DNA of 36,892 nucleotides from an uncultured Clostridia bacterium (lineage in GTDB: Bacteria; Bacillota; Clostridia; Christensenellales; UBA1242): the NCBI GenBank assembly GCA_947589025.1, contig CANQAY010000003.1:88907-125798 (forward strand), given 5' to 3'. Both the position numbers and the translations under genes were made by a program. Of the stretch, positions 14,969-26,214 are shown in pieces. The number at the start of each line of letters is the position of its first letter. The first letter of the stretch is position 1. The notes beneath the pieces were generated by a model, which was not told where the DNA came from, made no database searches, and saw only the letters and a list, made by a program, of their open reading frames with translations.

Positions 14969-16014
14969 ATGGAAGAGAAAGATAGGTTTATATCCAGCAC
15001 AAAAAATATGAGCGATGTTGAGGTGGAAAATAAACTCCGCCCAATGTCTTTTGACGAATATGTGGGGCAGGAAAAGATTAAATCCAATCTTAAAATATAC
15101 ATTAACGCGGCAAAAAAGCGTAAAGAGGCATTAGACCATGTTTTGCTTTATGGCCCGCCGGGGTTGGGTAAAACCACATTAAGCCACATTATTGCCAACG
15201 AAATGGGCAGCCAAATTAAAATAACAAGTGGCCCAAGCATAGAAAACGCTGCCGACCTTGCCGCAATTTTAACAAATTTAGGCACAAACGATGTGCTGTT
15301 TATAGATGAAATTCACCGCATATCAAAATCGGTGGAAGAGATTTTGTACCCCGCCATGGAAGACTATGCACTAGATTTTATTGTGGGCAAAGGCCCAAGT
15401 GCACGCAGCATGAGGCTTAAAATTCAGCCCTTTACACTTATTGGTGCAACAACTAAAGCGGGCAATCTTTCTAGCCCATTAAGGGATAGGTTTGGCGTTT
15501 TGTGTAGGCTGGAAATGTACACAGTGGATGAAATTGCAAAAATAATTTCACGTTCTGCCAACATTTTAAATATTGAAATTGAAAAAGCCGCCGAACTTGA
15601 AATTGCCAAACGCAGCAGAGGCACACCAAGGGTGGCAAATAGGCTACTTAAGCGCGTTAGGGACTATGTGCAAGTGGAAGATAAAAACATAATAACAGCC
15701 GCAGACGCAAAAAAAGCGTTAACTTTAATGGATATTGACGAACTGGGACTGGATTTTGTGGATAAGCGCATAATTATGGCAATGATTGAAAAATTTGGTG
15801 GCGGCCCCGTTGGGTTGGAAACTTTGGCTGCAACCACAAACGAAGAAGTTTCCACTATTGAGGACGTGGTAGAGCCATATTTGCTTCAACTTGGGTTTGT
15901 TGTGCGTTCGCCGCGCGGCAGGCTAGTAACCCGCTTGGCTTACGAGCATTTTCATTTGCCAGTACCAAAACATCTGCTGGCTGATGATGTGGAAAAGCCA
16001 GAAGAGGAGGATAA

Positions 16015-16018
<4 letters not shown>
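14969..16018 (+). CDS. ruvB: Holliday-junction branch-migration ATPase RuvB
   Basis: 349 residues. AAA+ motor that drives branch migration with RuvA. Walker [10 protein letters not shown] at about 62-70, Walker B LFIDEIHR at about 110-117, sensor region [20 protein letters not shown], and the C-terminal winged helix ending in [15 protein letters not shown]. Ribosome site AAAAGGAAA. The stop overlaps the queA start by four bases (ATGA). Confidence 0.98.
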
Positions 16019-18170
<2,152 letters not shown>

Positions 18171-18227
18171 AATTTTTAAAAATTTGCAAAAAAACATATA
18201 AAAATGCAAAAAAACACAATAAAAACT

Positions 18228-18255
18228 TTGAATTTTGTTAAAATTTATATATAAT
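18228..18255 (+). promoter_or_regulatory. Promoter of yajC
   Basis: TTGAAT (18228-18233), 16-base spacer, TATAAT (18250-18255). Confidence 0.7.
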
Positions 18256-18276
18256 TATTAAATCAAGGAGTAATTT

Positions 18277-18669
18277 ATGCAAGGTGGAGATATTGCTTTA
18301 ATTTTAATTTTAATAGTTTTAATTGTGGCACTTTTTGTTGTAAGTTTTGTTAGAAGGAAAAAATATAATACAGAACTTTCACAAATGCGCAACGAGCTAA
18401 AAGTTGGTGATAAGGTTATGACGGACACTGGCGTGGTTGGCGAGGTTGTGGATAGTTATTTTGAAGATGAATATAAATATTTTGTTTTAAAGTCGGGCAG
18501 AGGCAATAATGTTGGATATTTTTCAGTGCATGCAAACGCAATTTATTATGTGTTTGGCAAGGAAAAGGAAGAAAAACCAAAAAAGCAAAATTACAATGCT
18601 AAAAAGAAAGGAACACCTGCCGAGCAAGAAGTTAAAACAGAAAGTCAAAATAAAGAAGATAATAAATAA
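18277..18669 (+). CDS. yajC: Preprotein translocase accessory subunit YajC
   Basis: 130 residues. A single N-terminal membrane helix (about 5-26) followed by RRKKYNTELSQMRNELKVGDKVMT and GVVGEVVDSY, the standard YajC core, and a charged Lys/Glu/Gln-rich tail longer than usual. It works with SecD/SecF beside SecYEG. Ribosome site AAGGAG. The gene is followed at once by a small terminator. Confidence 0.93.
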   Translation: MQGGDIALILILIVLIVALFVVSFVRRKKYNTELSQMRNELKVGDKVMTDTGVVGEVVDSYFEDEYKYFVLKSGRGNNVGYFSVHANAIYYVFGKEKEEKPKKQNYNAKKKGTPAEQEVKTESQNKEDNK

Positions 18670-18692
18670 TGGCGCTTGCCATTTTTTTATTT
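18668..18692 (+). terminator. Terminator of yajC
   Basis: AATGGC-GCTT-GCCATT followed by a T-run; the first bases overlap the yajC stop codon. Confidence 0.75.
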
Positions 18693-18753
18693 TTGCAATT
18701 TTAATTTCTACAAAAAAACCAATAAAACAAAAAAAATTTATGTTTGTTTTGTT

Positions 18754-18775
18754 TTAACGCAGTTATCTTAACGCA
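18754..18775 (+). repeat. Direct repeat TTAACGCA x2, 14-base period
   Basis: TTAACGCA at 18754-18761 and 18768-18775, upstream of the TIGR04086-like gene. No clear promoter was found in this gap, and a regulator site is only one possibility. Confidence 0.4.
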
Positions 18776-18805
18776 ATTTAAAAATAAATTATGTTAGGAG
18801 GATGT

Positions 18806-19201
18806 ATGAAATTAAAATCAATAAATTTTTCTGGCTTTTTATCCATATTAAAATCGGTTATGGTGGGCATTATTACAACATTGCTTGGCATTGTTGTTTT
18901 TGCCATTGTGCTTAAATTTGTAGATTTATCTTCAAATGTTGTTGGTTATGTTAACGACGTCATTAAGGTGTTGTCGCTGTTCGTCATGGCATTATTATTA
19001 AAACGCAACAATACTGGCAAACTGCTTTTTAAGGCAATTTTTGGCGGTGCAATCTATGCAATTTTAAGTTTTGTTATTTTTTCAATTTTAAATGGCGGAA
19101 TGGTATTTAATATGTCTTTTGTTTATGACCTTCTATTTGCCGTTATTGCATCGGCAATTATAGCCGTTATAGTTAACCTTTTAAACAGAAAAACTGTGTA
19201 A
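18806..19201 (+). CDS. TIGR04086/DUF3792-like membrane protein
   Basis: 131 residues with four predicted helices (about 12-35, 45-62, 75-95 and 105-128). The glycine-rich turn KSVMVGIITTLLGIVVFAIV and the overall four-helix pattern, together with a place directly after yajC, fit the TIGR04086 family found beside sec genes in Clostridia. Function is not known; a role near the translocon is guessed from position only. ATG 18806 follows TTAGGAGG. The longer frame from 18791 would run through that ribosome site and is rejected. Confidence 0.65.
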   Translation: MKLKSINFSGFLSILKSVMVGIITTLLGIVVFAIVLKFVDLSSNVVGYVNDVIKVLSLFVMALLLKRNNTGKLLFKAIFGGAIYAILSFVIFSILNGGMVFNMSFVYDLLFAVIASAIIAVIVNLLNRKTV

Positions 19202-19257
19202 AAAGCCGTTTTTAGTCAATAATCTATACAAGATTTTAATTCTTATTTATATTTTGT

Positions 19258-19286
19258 TTGACAAATTATAAAGTTTAAGTTATAAT
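19258..19286 (+). promoter_or_regulatory. Perfect consensus promoter for secD-secF
   Basis: TTGACA (19258-19263), 17-base spacer, TATAAT (19281-19286). It is the only exact match to both hexamers in the window. Confidence 0.92.
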
Positions 19287-19308
19287 AAATCTTGATTTAG
19301 GAGAATTT

Positions 19309-20631
19309 ATGACTAAAAAACGATCTAAATGCTTATTTGTTTTGTTTTCAATTATTTTAGTTGTTTTGTTAATAGCATCTTTTGTTAATTTTACCTATCC
19401 CTTTTCGGTTAACGGAAATTATTATTCCTATTCCAACTTTGTTTCCAACTTAAAGTTGGGGGAGGATATTAGTTCTTCATATAGGTTTATCTATCGTGCC
19501 GATTTGCCCGATCATGTTTCTGGCAGCAATTATGGTGAACTTAAAATGGTTACGATGGAAGGCCTTAAATCTATTGTTCAAAGTGAAGGGTATAAAGATG
19601 TTTCGGTTGCAGGATACGCAGAGGATTATATTGTTTTGCAAGTTGGCAACATTTTAACAAAGCAAGACGAAACTGACATTAATTATCTTGTTGGCGCTCC
19701 GGCAGCCATCAGTTTTTGGACAACCAGCACGCGAGATGAAGGCTCACTAATAGCTTCAGCGCAAGATGTTGTTTCGGTTGAAGAGCTTGACGTGTTTAAT
19801 GGCACAGAAAATGTGCATATTGTTGAAGTTAAGTTTAAAGATGAATTAAAAGATAGTATTGCTTCAAAAACCAAGGGTGCAAGTGCAATATTCATCTTTT
19901 TTGGTGACGAAATTTTTACGCCAGATGGCATGCCTCTTGGCAGTGATGGCATAACGGATGGCATTATACCAATTCAAAGCTCAGCATTTGTAGATAAAAC
20001 AACTGCAAACTCATATGCCAACAAAATTCGCACCGGCATGCTGCCTTTAAATTTAACGGCTGTTGATCATGCAATTATAACAGCAAGCTACGGCAATGGT
20101 GCCAACATTTTGCTATATATTGCCATGATATTGCTAATTTTAATAGGTTTTGTTTATTTAATTGTAAAATATAAACAACTTGGTTGGCTTGCGTGCTTTA
20201 ACTTGTTGTTCTTTATAACAATTGGCTTATTCTTATTGCAATCAATTCCTTTAGTTCACATTAATTTTTCGGGCATAATTGCCATGGTAATTTGCCTTAT
20301 TATTGCGGTGGATAGCCTAATAACAATTTTTGAACGCGCAAAAAAATATTATAACAATGAAGCCAAATTATATGTTTCAATGAAAACCGCGCAAAAGGAT
20401 AGTTTGTTTAAAGTTTTAATAAATAATTTGCTTGTTTCAATTGTAGGTTTGTTTTGCTTATTAATGCCTTCAATGGGCATCCAATCGTTAGGTTGGGTTA
20501 TGTTTGTGTTGCCAATTGTAAACTTGTTTACATCACTAGTTTTAATGCGTTTGTTTATTAAAATGTATTTGGCGTTAAATGCTTTTGATGGTAAAAAATG
20601 CAATTTCCACAAAGGAGGCAAAGATGCTTAA
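19309..20631 (+). CDS. secD: Divergent SecD, protein-export subunit
   Basis: 440 residues. One N-terminal helix, a large extracytoplasmic domain (about 35-265) and five C-terminal helices, the SecD layout. SecD and SecF use the proton-motive force to pull exported proteins out of SecYEG. The membrane part keeps the key acid (IIAVDSLITIFERAKK, corresponding to AVDANVLIFER in typical SecD). The usual D-L-x-G-G motif after the first helix is replaced by GEDISSSYRFIY. The extracytoplasmic TxxSANSYANKIRTGMLPLNL segment corresponds to the common ANxLRxGALPxxL. Ribosome site TAGGAG; overlaps secF by 8 bases. Confidence 0.88.
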   Translation: MTKKRSKCLFVLFSIILVVLLIASFVNFTYPFSVNGNYYSYSNFVSNLKLGEDISSSYRFIYRADLPDHVSGSNYGELKMVTMEGLKSIVQSEGYKDVSVAGYAEDYIVLQVGNILTKQDETDINYLVGAPAAISFWTTSTRDEGSLIASAQDVVSVEELDVFNGTENVHIVEVKFKDELKDSIASKTKGASAIFIFFGDEIFTPDGMPLGSDGITDGIIPIQSSAFVDKTTANSYANKIRTGMLPLNLTAVDHAIITASYGNGANILLYIAMILLILIGFVYLIVKYKQLGWLACFNLLFFITIGLFLLQSIPLVHINFSGIIAMVICLIIAVDSLITIFERAKKYYNNEAKLYVSMKTAQKDSLFKVLINNLLVSIVGLFCLLMPSMGIQSLGWVMFVLPIVNLFTSLVLMRLFIKMYLALNAFDGKKCNFHKGGKDA

Positions 20632-21568
20632 GCGTGATTTTACTAAATCTAATAAAGAATATTTTAAACAAAACAAAATTCCTCTTATAGTGTTGGCGGT
20701 TGTGTTTGTTGTGGCAATAATTATAATGGCAGTGTTCGGGTTTAATGGCAATTTTGAAATGGCTGGTTGCACCGAATTTAATGTGGCAATTCACACCGAA
20801 GATAGTGCAACAGTGTCAAAATATTCAAAGGAAATTGAAAAAATTGTTAACGAATGCGGTGGCAATTTAGATACCATTTCAATTTTTGATAAGGGTGGCA
20901 ACACCAAATTGGTTGTGAGATATACTAAAGAGCTTTCAACTGACAAGCAAACGGAAATAACCAAAGCCATTATTACTAACTTGAATTTAACAGAACTAGA
21001 TGTGTCTGAACATGTGGCAGTATCGCCAGTTGTTCGGCCTGCAGATTATATTTACACAGTGGTTGCTGTTTTGCTTTTAACAACCATTGCAAGTTTGTTT
21101 GCTTATTTTAGATATAACGGTGCAAGTGCAGTGGCAATCATTTTATCAACCATATTTGCAAATTTTGCATTTTTATCAATTTCCGCAATTTTAAGGTTAA
21201 CAATTGGCCTAAGTTATTTTGCAATGATTGTAGCCTTAAATGTTTTGCTTGTTTATTGCGCATTTATGCTGTTTGGACATATAAGAAGTTCTAATTGGTT
21301 AGCTAATAAAGAATATTCAAACGCGCTTAGCGATGCTTTAAAAAACAGCAAAACGAGGATGATTTTTGTAACTATTGCATTGCTTGTTGTTGGGCTGTTG
21401 TTTGCAATAATTGCACCATCTAACATAAAATATGTTTCACTCAACATCATGTTTATTGCAGTTGTTCTTCTTGCAACAATTTGGTATGCGTTACCTTTTG
21501 TGTGGAGCGTTTTTATAACCAGCACCAAAAACAAAAGCATAAAAAACAGTAAGGTAAAAGAACAATAG
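20624..21568 (+). CDS. secF: Divergent SecF, protein-export subunit
   Basis: 314 residues. N-terminal helix (about 20-38), small extracytoplasmic domain, then five helices. ATG 20624 follows a strong AAAGGAGG. Position after secD and topology identify it, but the usual motifs are eroded: D-F-x-G-G-T reads EMAGCT, and the helix-4 D-T-x-V-x-F-D-R-I-R pattern reads CAFMLFGHIR, with both acids lost. SecD retains its acid, so proton coupling may rest on SecD alone. A hairpin follows the stop. Confidence 0.82.
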   Translation: MLKRDFTKSNKEYFKQNKIPLIVLAVVFVVAIIIMAVFGFNGNFEMAGCTEFNVAIHTEDSATVSKYSKEIEKIVNECGGNLDTISIFDKGGNTKLVVRYTKELSTDKQTEITKAIITNLNLTELDVSEHVAVSPVVRPADYIYTVVAVLLLTTIASLFAYFRYNGASAVAIILSTIFANFAFLSISAILRLTIGLSYFAMIVALNVLLVYCAFMLFGHIRSSNWLANKEYSNALSDALKNSKTRMIFVTIALLVVGLLFAIIAPSNIKYVSLNIMFIAVVLLATIWYALPFVWSVFITSTKNKSIKNSKVKEQ

Positions 21569-21569
21569 T

Positions 21570-21600
21570 AAAATGCCTTTCATTAGAGAGGCATTTTGGT
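21570..21600 (+). terminator. Hairpin between secF and recJ
   Basis: AAAATGCCT (21570-21578) pairs with AGGCATTTT (21589-21597), followed by GGTTTT. It resembles a terminator with a broken T-run and probably allows some read-through into recJ. Confidence 0.6.
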
Positions 21601-21607
21601 TTTAATT

Positions 21608-23998
21608 ATGAATTATATTTGCACTATAGAAGACAATTTTAATGAAAATGAAATAGAGGAGATGTCAAAAATGTTCAATTTAAACGAACATTTAATGCGT
21701 CTTCTGTTTTCGCGCGGATATAACAGCATAGAAAAAATTAATAAATTTTTAAACCCTTCAATTCATGATATTTATGACCCATTTCTATTTGAAAACATGC
21801 AAGAAGTGGTTGAAAAAATAAATTATCACATTCAAAAAAATAGCAACATATTAATTTTTGGAGACTATGATGTAGACGGCATAAGCGCCAGTGCAATATT
21901 AATAAAATATTTTCATTCGGTTGGTGCAAATGTAACCAATTTTATGCCAAACCGATATGAAGATGGTTATGGACTTACAATAGATACATTAGAAAAGATT
22001 TTTGCCACAAATAAGCCAGATTTAATTATAACCGTGGATTGCGGAATAACTGCAGTTGACGAAACCGAATATTTAAAACAAAATGGGGTGGATATAATAG
22101 TAACCGACCATCACGAGCGTGGCGAAACATTGCCAAATTGCTTAATTATTAACCCTAAAATAACCGAAATTTATCCTTTTCACTCATTATGCGGTGCGGG
22201 TGTTGCATTTAAGTTGGTGCAAGCTCTTGCCGGCATTGAAAAAGCTGCAGAATATTTGCCTATTTGCGCAATTGCCACAATAGCAGATATTGTTGAATTA
22301 TGTGACGAAAATAGGGCAATAGTAACTTTGGGCTTAAAGCAAATGAACAAAGCCCCAATTGGCATAATAAAATTAATGCACGAATGTGGCCTTTCGCCAA
22401 ACAATTGCAAAGCGAGTGACATTGCATTTAAACTGGCACCTAAAATAAACGCAAGTGGAAGAATGGGCTCGGCCGAAACCAGCTTGCAATTATATTTGGA
22501 AGATGACCCATATATTGTAAGAAAATTAATAAAACAAATTTTGGAGTTTAATAACAAGCGCCAACAACTTTGCGATAAAGTTTATGTGGATGTTAAAAAT
22601 GAACTAACAAAATTAGATATATTTAAAATAAGCGCAATTGTAATGTCCAGCCCGGAATGGGATAGCGGCATTTTGGGTATTGTTTCTGCCCGAATAGCGG
22701 ACGAATTTCATCGCCCAACATTTTTGTTTAGTCAGGTGGAAGATAACTTGGTTGGCTCGTGCCGAAGCGTAAACGGAGTTAACGTGCACTCTCTTTTAAG
22801 CAGCATGCCTAATCTTTTAACCAAATTTGGTGGGCACCCAATGGCGGCTGGCTTAACGCTAAAAGTGGATAATTTTGACGAGTTTATAAAACTTACAAAC
22901 GTTTATGTTGAGCAAAACCTTAACAAAATGGCGTTTTTGCCAACAAAGGTTTTTGATTTTGAACTAGACGAAATGGAAATAACCATGAAAATGGTTGAAG
23001 ATATTGATAGGCTAGAACCTTGTGGGCATATGAATGCTCGCCCAATTTTTAAGTTTAAATTAAAAAACGCTAACATAAGCAGCCTACCAAAGCATCCGCA
23101 ACATTTGGTGTTGTCTTATCCAAATTTCAATTTGTTGGCATTTAACGCAAGTGAAATGTATTTTGTGTTGTCTGGCAATACATCGTGCAACCTTTTAGCG
23201 GATTTAAATATAGATACTTTTAGAAACACTAAAAAAATTTCTGGCATTGTAAAATCAATTGATTATGAAGATATTTATCGCCCGGCGGATAGCGAAATTA
23301 TTGAAGCAGAATACCTAAAACAATTAATTTATCCGCTGGATGGCAGTTATGTGTTTAATAATTATAATAGAGACCAATTAATTCGCTTGCTTGTGGATAT
23401 GGATAAAAATGTTTATGGCACACTAATAGTTGCTAACGACTATAACACGTACATCAATTTTAAGGCAATTTTTGATAGTAAAAATATATTTAGAAATCGC
23501 ATTTTTGATATTAATGATGACACTGGACTAAACACAATAGTGCTAGCGCCAACCAATTTTAAATCCTTTAACACTTTCAGCCGAATAATCTTCTTAGATC
23601 CAATAATAAACATGGGTTATTTATGTGCGTTGCAAAAAGAAACAAAATCCACAATATATTTGCCTCATACACCAACATTAAATTTATCAATTCTTAACAA
23701 AATTGACCTTTCCCGCAACGAATTTGGCAGATATTTTAGACTTATTCAATTTGCACACGAAAATAAAATAACGGGGTATTACACGCACAACCTTTTCAGT
23801 AATATATTAAAGAAGGTTAAAGATAATAATTATTCTTATTTGCAATTTTATATTTGCTTGCAAGTTTTTAAAGAACTTAACATTATTAACACCAACGAAA
23901 CAGATAGTGAAATAGTGGAAATAACCGACACTAAAAATGCCTTAAATTCAAGTTCAACTTATAATAGAATTAACTTACTTAAAACCCAACAACAATAA
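21608..23998 (+). CDS. recJ: Single-stranded-DNA 5'-3' exonuclease RecJ
   Basis: 796 residues. DHH-family nuclease with motif I DYDVDG (86-91), motif II DCGIT (144-148), motif III TDHHE (166-170), the ASGRMGSAETSLQ segment, and DHHA1 motif FGGHPMAAGLTL, so all metal-binding residues are present. The C-terminal extension (about 560-796) is Firmicutes-like and poorly conserved. It acts in recombination and base-excision repair. ATG 21608 has no Shine-Dalgarno; an upstream TTG at 21596 falls inside the hairpin. How translation starts is unclear. recJ after secDF is the normal clostridial order. Confidence 0.95.
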   Translation: MNYICTIEDNFNENEIEEMSKMFNLNEHLMRLLFSRGYNSIEKINKFLNPSIHDIYDPFLFENMQEVVEKINYHIQKNSNILIFGDYDVDGISASAILIKYFHSVGANVTNFMPNRYEDGYGLTIDTLEKIFATNKPDLIITVDCGITAVDETEYLKQNGVDIIVTDHHERGETLPNCLIINPKITEIYPFHSLCGAGVAFKLVQALAGIEKAAEYLPICAIATIADIVELCDENRAIVTLGLKQMNKAPIGIIKLMHECGLSPNNCKASDIAFKLAPKINASGRMGSAETSLQLYLEDDPYIVRKLIKQILEFNNKRQQLCDKVYVDVKNELTKLDIFKISAIVMSSPEWDSGILGIVSARIADEFHRPTFLFSQVEDNLVGSCRSVNGVNVHSLLSSMPNLLTKFGGHPMAAGLTLKVDNFDEFIKLTNVYVEQNLNKMAFLPTKVFDFELDEMEITMKMVEDIDRLEPCGHMNARPIFKFKLKNANISSLPKHPQHLVLSYPNFNLLAFNASEMYFVLSGNTSCNLLADLNIDTFRNTKKISGIVKSIDYEDIYRPADSEIIEAEYLKQLIYPLDGSYVFNNYNRDQLIRLLVDMDKNVYGTLIVANDYNTYINFKAIFDSKNIFRNRIFDINDDTGLNTIVLAPTNFKSFNTFSRIIFLDPIINMGYLCALQKETKSTIYLPHTPTLNLSILNKIDLSRNEFGRYFRLIQFAHENKITGYYTHNLFSNILKKVKDNNYSYLQFYICLQVFKELNIINTNETDSEIVEITDTKNALNSSSTYNRINLLKTQQQ

Positions 23999-24037
23999 AA
24001 TGTTATTTGCACTGTTAAATACACAATATATAGGCAT

Positions 24038-24051
24038 GCAATTTTAATTGC
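24038..24051 (+). promoter_or_regulatory. 14-bp palindrome overlapping a -35 box
   Basis: GCAATTTTAATTGC is a perfect inverted repeat and shares four bases with the -35 hexamer of the next promoter, a place where a repressor could act. No candidate regulator is in the window. Confidence 0.35.
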
Positions 24052-24076
24052 TGAATATAGCAAAAAATGTTATAAT
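24048..24076 (+). promoter_or_regulatory. Promoter of the M50-scpA-scpB operon
   Basis: TTGCTG (24048-24053), 17-base spacer, TATAAT (24071-24076) with upstream TGT (extended -10). The leader is about 11 bases, barely enough for the AGGAG ribosome site. Confidence 0.75.
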
Positions 24077-24093
24077 CATTAATAGGAGCAAAT

Positions 24094-24783
24094 GTGTTAT
24101 ATTATTTATTGTATCATCAAAGTTTATCATTCTCTCAGGTAATATTAAGTTTTGTCTTTACAATATTTGCCTTTATTGTTTCTTTGTCGGTACATGAATT
24201 TGCTCACGCCTTAGTTGCATATAAAATGGGTGACCCAACGCCAAAACTTACTGGCAGGCTAACACTAAACCCGTTTAAGCATATAGATACATCTGGATTT
24301 ATTATGTTTATGTTGTTTGGCGTAGGTTGGGCAAAACCAGTGCAAGTAAATCCGCTTAACTTTAAAAAGTTCCGCAAGGGTATGAGGCTGGTTGCAATTG
24401 CCGGTGTGTGTGCCAACTTCTTGCTAGGCTTAATTTGTGCAATTATTTTTGCCTTGTTGTTTAAATTTGTTGGCCCGGTTAATCAATTTGTTGTTTATTT
24501 GTATGATTTACTTTCTTACTTCATGTTGGTTAACAGTTTCTTGGTGTTGTTTAATTTATTGCCAATTTATCCATTTGACGGCTTTAGTTTTATAACCACC
24601 TTTATGAAAGGGGATAATAAATTTATTCGTTTTAGCGTTAAAAACAGTTTTTACATTTTGCTGGCAGTGTTTTTAGTTAGCATAATAACCGATTTAGCTT
24701 TTGGCTTTGATATTTTGGATTTGTATTGCATGTTAATATATGATAAAATATACATGCCAATAGTGTTTTTAGGGGTGTTGTAA
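24094..24783 (+). CDS. Site-2 protease family (M50) membrane metalloprotease
   Basis: 229 residues, about six helices. The zinc motif HEFAH is in SLSVHEFAHALVAYKMGDPT near residue 35, and the third ligand is the Asp of LLPIYPFDGF (the NPDG-like motif). These place it with small YwhC/rhomboid-like S2P peptidases, which cut substrates within the membrane; the substrate is unknown. GTG 24094 is used as start after AATAGGAGCAAAT. The next gene, scpA, starts directly after the stop, and the pairing with scpAB is common in Firmicutes. Confidence 0.9.
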   Translation: MLYYLLYHQSLSFSQVILSFVFTIFAFIVSLSVHEFAHALVAYKMGDPTPKLTGRLTLNPFKHIDTSGFIMFMLFGVGWAKPVQVNPLNFKKFRKGMRLVAIAGVCANFLLGLICAIIFALLFKFVGPVNQFVVYLYDLLSYFMLVNSFLVLFNLLPIYPFDGFSFITTFMKGDNKFIRFSVKNSFYILLAVFLVSIITDLAFGFDILDLYCMLIYDKIYMPIVFLGVL

Positions 24784-25551
24784 GTGGATAATTTAGAACT
24801 TGACGAAAATGAAGAACATTCATCTAAATTAACTTTTAAATTAGATGGCTTTGAAGGGCCATTGGATCTTTTGCTGCACCTTATTAAAGAAAAAAATATG
24901 ACAATTAAAGAGGTTAAACTTGCTGAAATTACCGACCAATATATAAAATATATGGACGCAATTAACGAGCTGGATATGGAAGACGCAAGCGAATTTTTGG
25001 ATGTGCTTAGCACACTTTTGGAAATAAAATCTAGAAGTTTGCTGCCTGTTGAACAGATTATTGAAGACGAAATTGACCCAGAAACCGAACTTAAAATTAA
25101 ACTGCAAAATAGGGAAGAATATCTGCTGTTTAAAGAGGCGGGAGATAAGCTTCATTTAATTGAAAATGTAGATCGATTCTACAAACAGCCAGATAAATCT
25201 GCCGGGGATTCAAGGATAGTGTTTAACCAGTTTAATTTGGATAAATTGTTAGACGCATTTGCCTTTATTTTAATGCGCACAAAGGATAGAGATAACCCGC
25301 AAGAGAAAAAAATAAATAGAGATAGATGGACAGTTGCCGATAAAATTTCATTTTTAACAAATGTTTTAAAAGATAATAAAGAAATTAACTTTTTTAGTTT
25401 GTTTGATGAAACATATTCAAAACTAGAAATTATAACCGTGTTTATGGCAATTTTGGAGTTGTTAAAATTTCAAAAAATTGAAGTTGTTCAGGCCGAACGT
25501 TATGGCGACATTATTATTAAACGAAGGGAGGAAACCAATGGAGTTGAATGA
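24784..25551 (+). CDS. scpA: Segregation and condensation protein A
   Basis: 255 residues. Kleisin that bridges SMC heads and, with ScpB, organises and separates the chromosome. Seen: the N-terminal KLDGFEGPLDLLLHLIKEKN, EITDQYIKYMDAI, EFLDVLSTLLEIKSRSLLP, and the C-terminal winged helix (TVFMAILELLKFQKIEVVQA). GTG start immediately after the M50 stop, with GGGGTG upstream as ribosome site. Overlaps scpB by 14 bases. Confidence 0.97.
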   Translation: MDNLELDENEEHSSKLTFKLDGFEGPLDLLLHLIKEKNMTIKEVKLAEITDQYIKYMDAINELDMEDASEFLDVLSTLLEIKSRSLLPVEQIIEDEIDPETELKIKLQNREEYLLFKEAGDKLHLIENVDRFYKQPDKSAGDSRIVFNQFNLDKLLDAFAFILMRTKDRDNPQEKKINRDRWTVADKISFLTNVLKDNKEINFFSLFDETYSKLEIITVFMAILELLKFQKIEVVQAERYGDIIIKRREETNGVE

Positions 25552-26161
25552 AATAGCAAAAGTTATTGAGGGCGTTTTGTTTGTGGCGGGCGAAGGTGTT
25601 GACATTGACGAATTTAAAACAAAATATGAAATGAACGATAGAGAATTTAACAAATGTTTGGATATTTTAAAGCAAAAATATAACGAAGCTAGCGGAATTA
25701 ACATTATTCAATTTAAAAATAAAGTTCAACTTTGTTCCAACCCCAAAATAGCAGAAAGCATAAGTGAAATTTTAAACCCAATAAGGGAAAAGAGCTTAAC
25801 AAAAGCGGCGCTTGAAACTGTTGCCATTATAGCCTATAAACAGCCTATAACAAGGCTTGAAATTGAAAATATAAGAGGTGTAAATTGTGATTACGCCATT
25901 CAATTGTTGCAATCAAACAACCTTATTGAAGTGGTTGGCAGAAAAGACACTATAGGCAAGCCAGTTTTATTTGGCACAACCGATAATTTTTTAAAGCGCT
26001 TTGAATTGCCATCTATAGATTCTTTGCCAGATTATAACGAACTTTTGGATAGAATTCGCGTTATACATAGTGATGGTGATAGTTTGTATAGGGAGTTTAC
26101 AATTCCGGACGAGGATAAACCCGAACCAGAGCCAACTGAAACTAAGCCCGAAAATGAATAA
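25538..26161 (+). CDS. scpB: Segregation and condensation protein B
   Basis: 207 residues, two winged-helix domains. Conserved LNEIAKVIEGVLFVAGEGVD at the start, LTKAALETVAIIAYKQPITR and IENIRGVNCDYAIQLL in the centre, and IGKPVLFGTTDNFLKRF near the end. ATG 25538 follows GGGAGGAAACC and lies inside the end of scpA, so the two proteins of the complex are translated together. A terminator hairpin begins 10 bases after the stop. Confidence 0.97.
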   Translation: MELNEIAKVIEGVLFVAGEGVDIDEFKTKYEMNDREFNKCLDILKQKYNEASGINIIQFKNKVQLCSNPKIAESISEILNPIREKSLTKAALETVAIIAYKQPITRLEIENIRGVNCDYAIQLLQSNNLIEVVGRKDTIGKPVLFGTTDNFLKRFELPSIDSLPDYNELLDRIRVIHSDGDSLYREFTIPDEDKPEPEPTETKPENE

Positions 26162-26171
26162 ACTTGCAAAT

Positions 26172-26214
26172 AAATAAGATACTACATATATGTGGAATCT
26201 TATTTTTTTATTTT
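26172..26214 (+). terminator. Terminator after scpB that contains the next gene's start codon
   Basis: AAATAAGAT (26172-26180) pairs with ATCTTATTT (26197-26205); the interior ACATATATGT is itself self-complementary. A long T-run follows. ATG 26190, start of the DUF2953 gene, lies in the apex. Confidence 0.75.
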
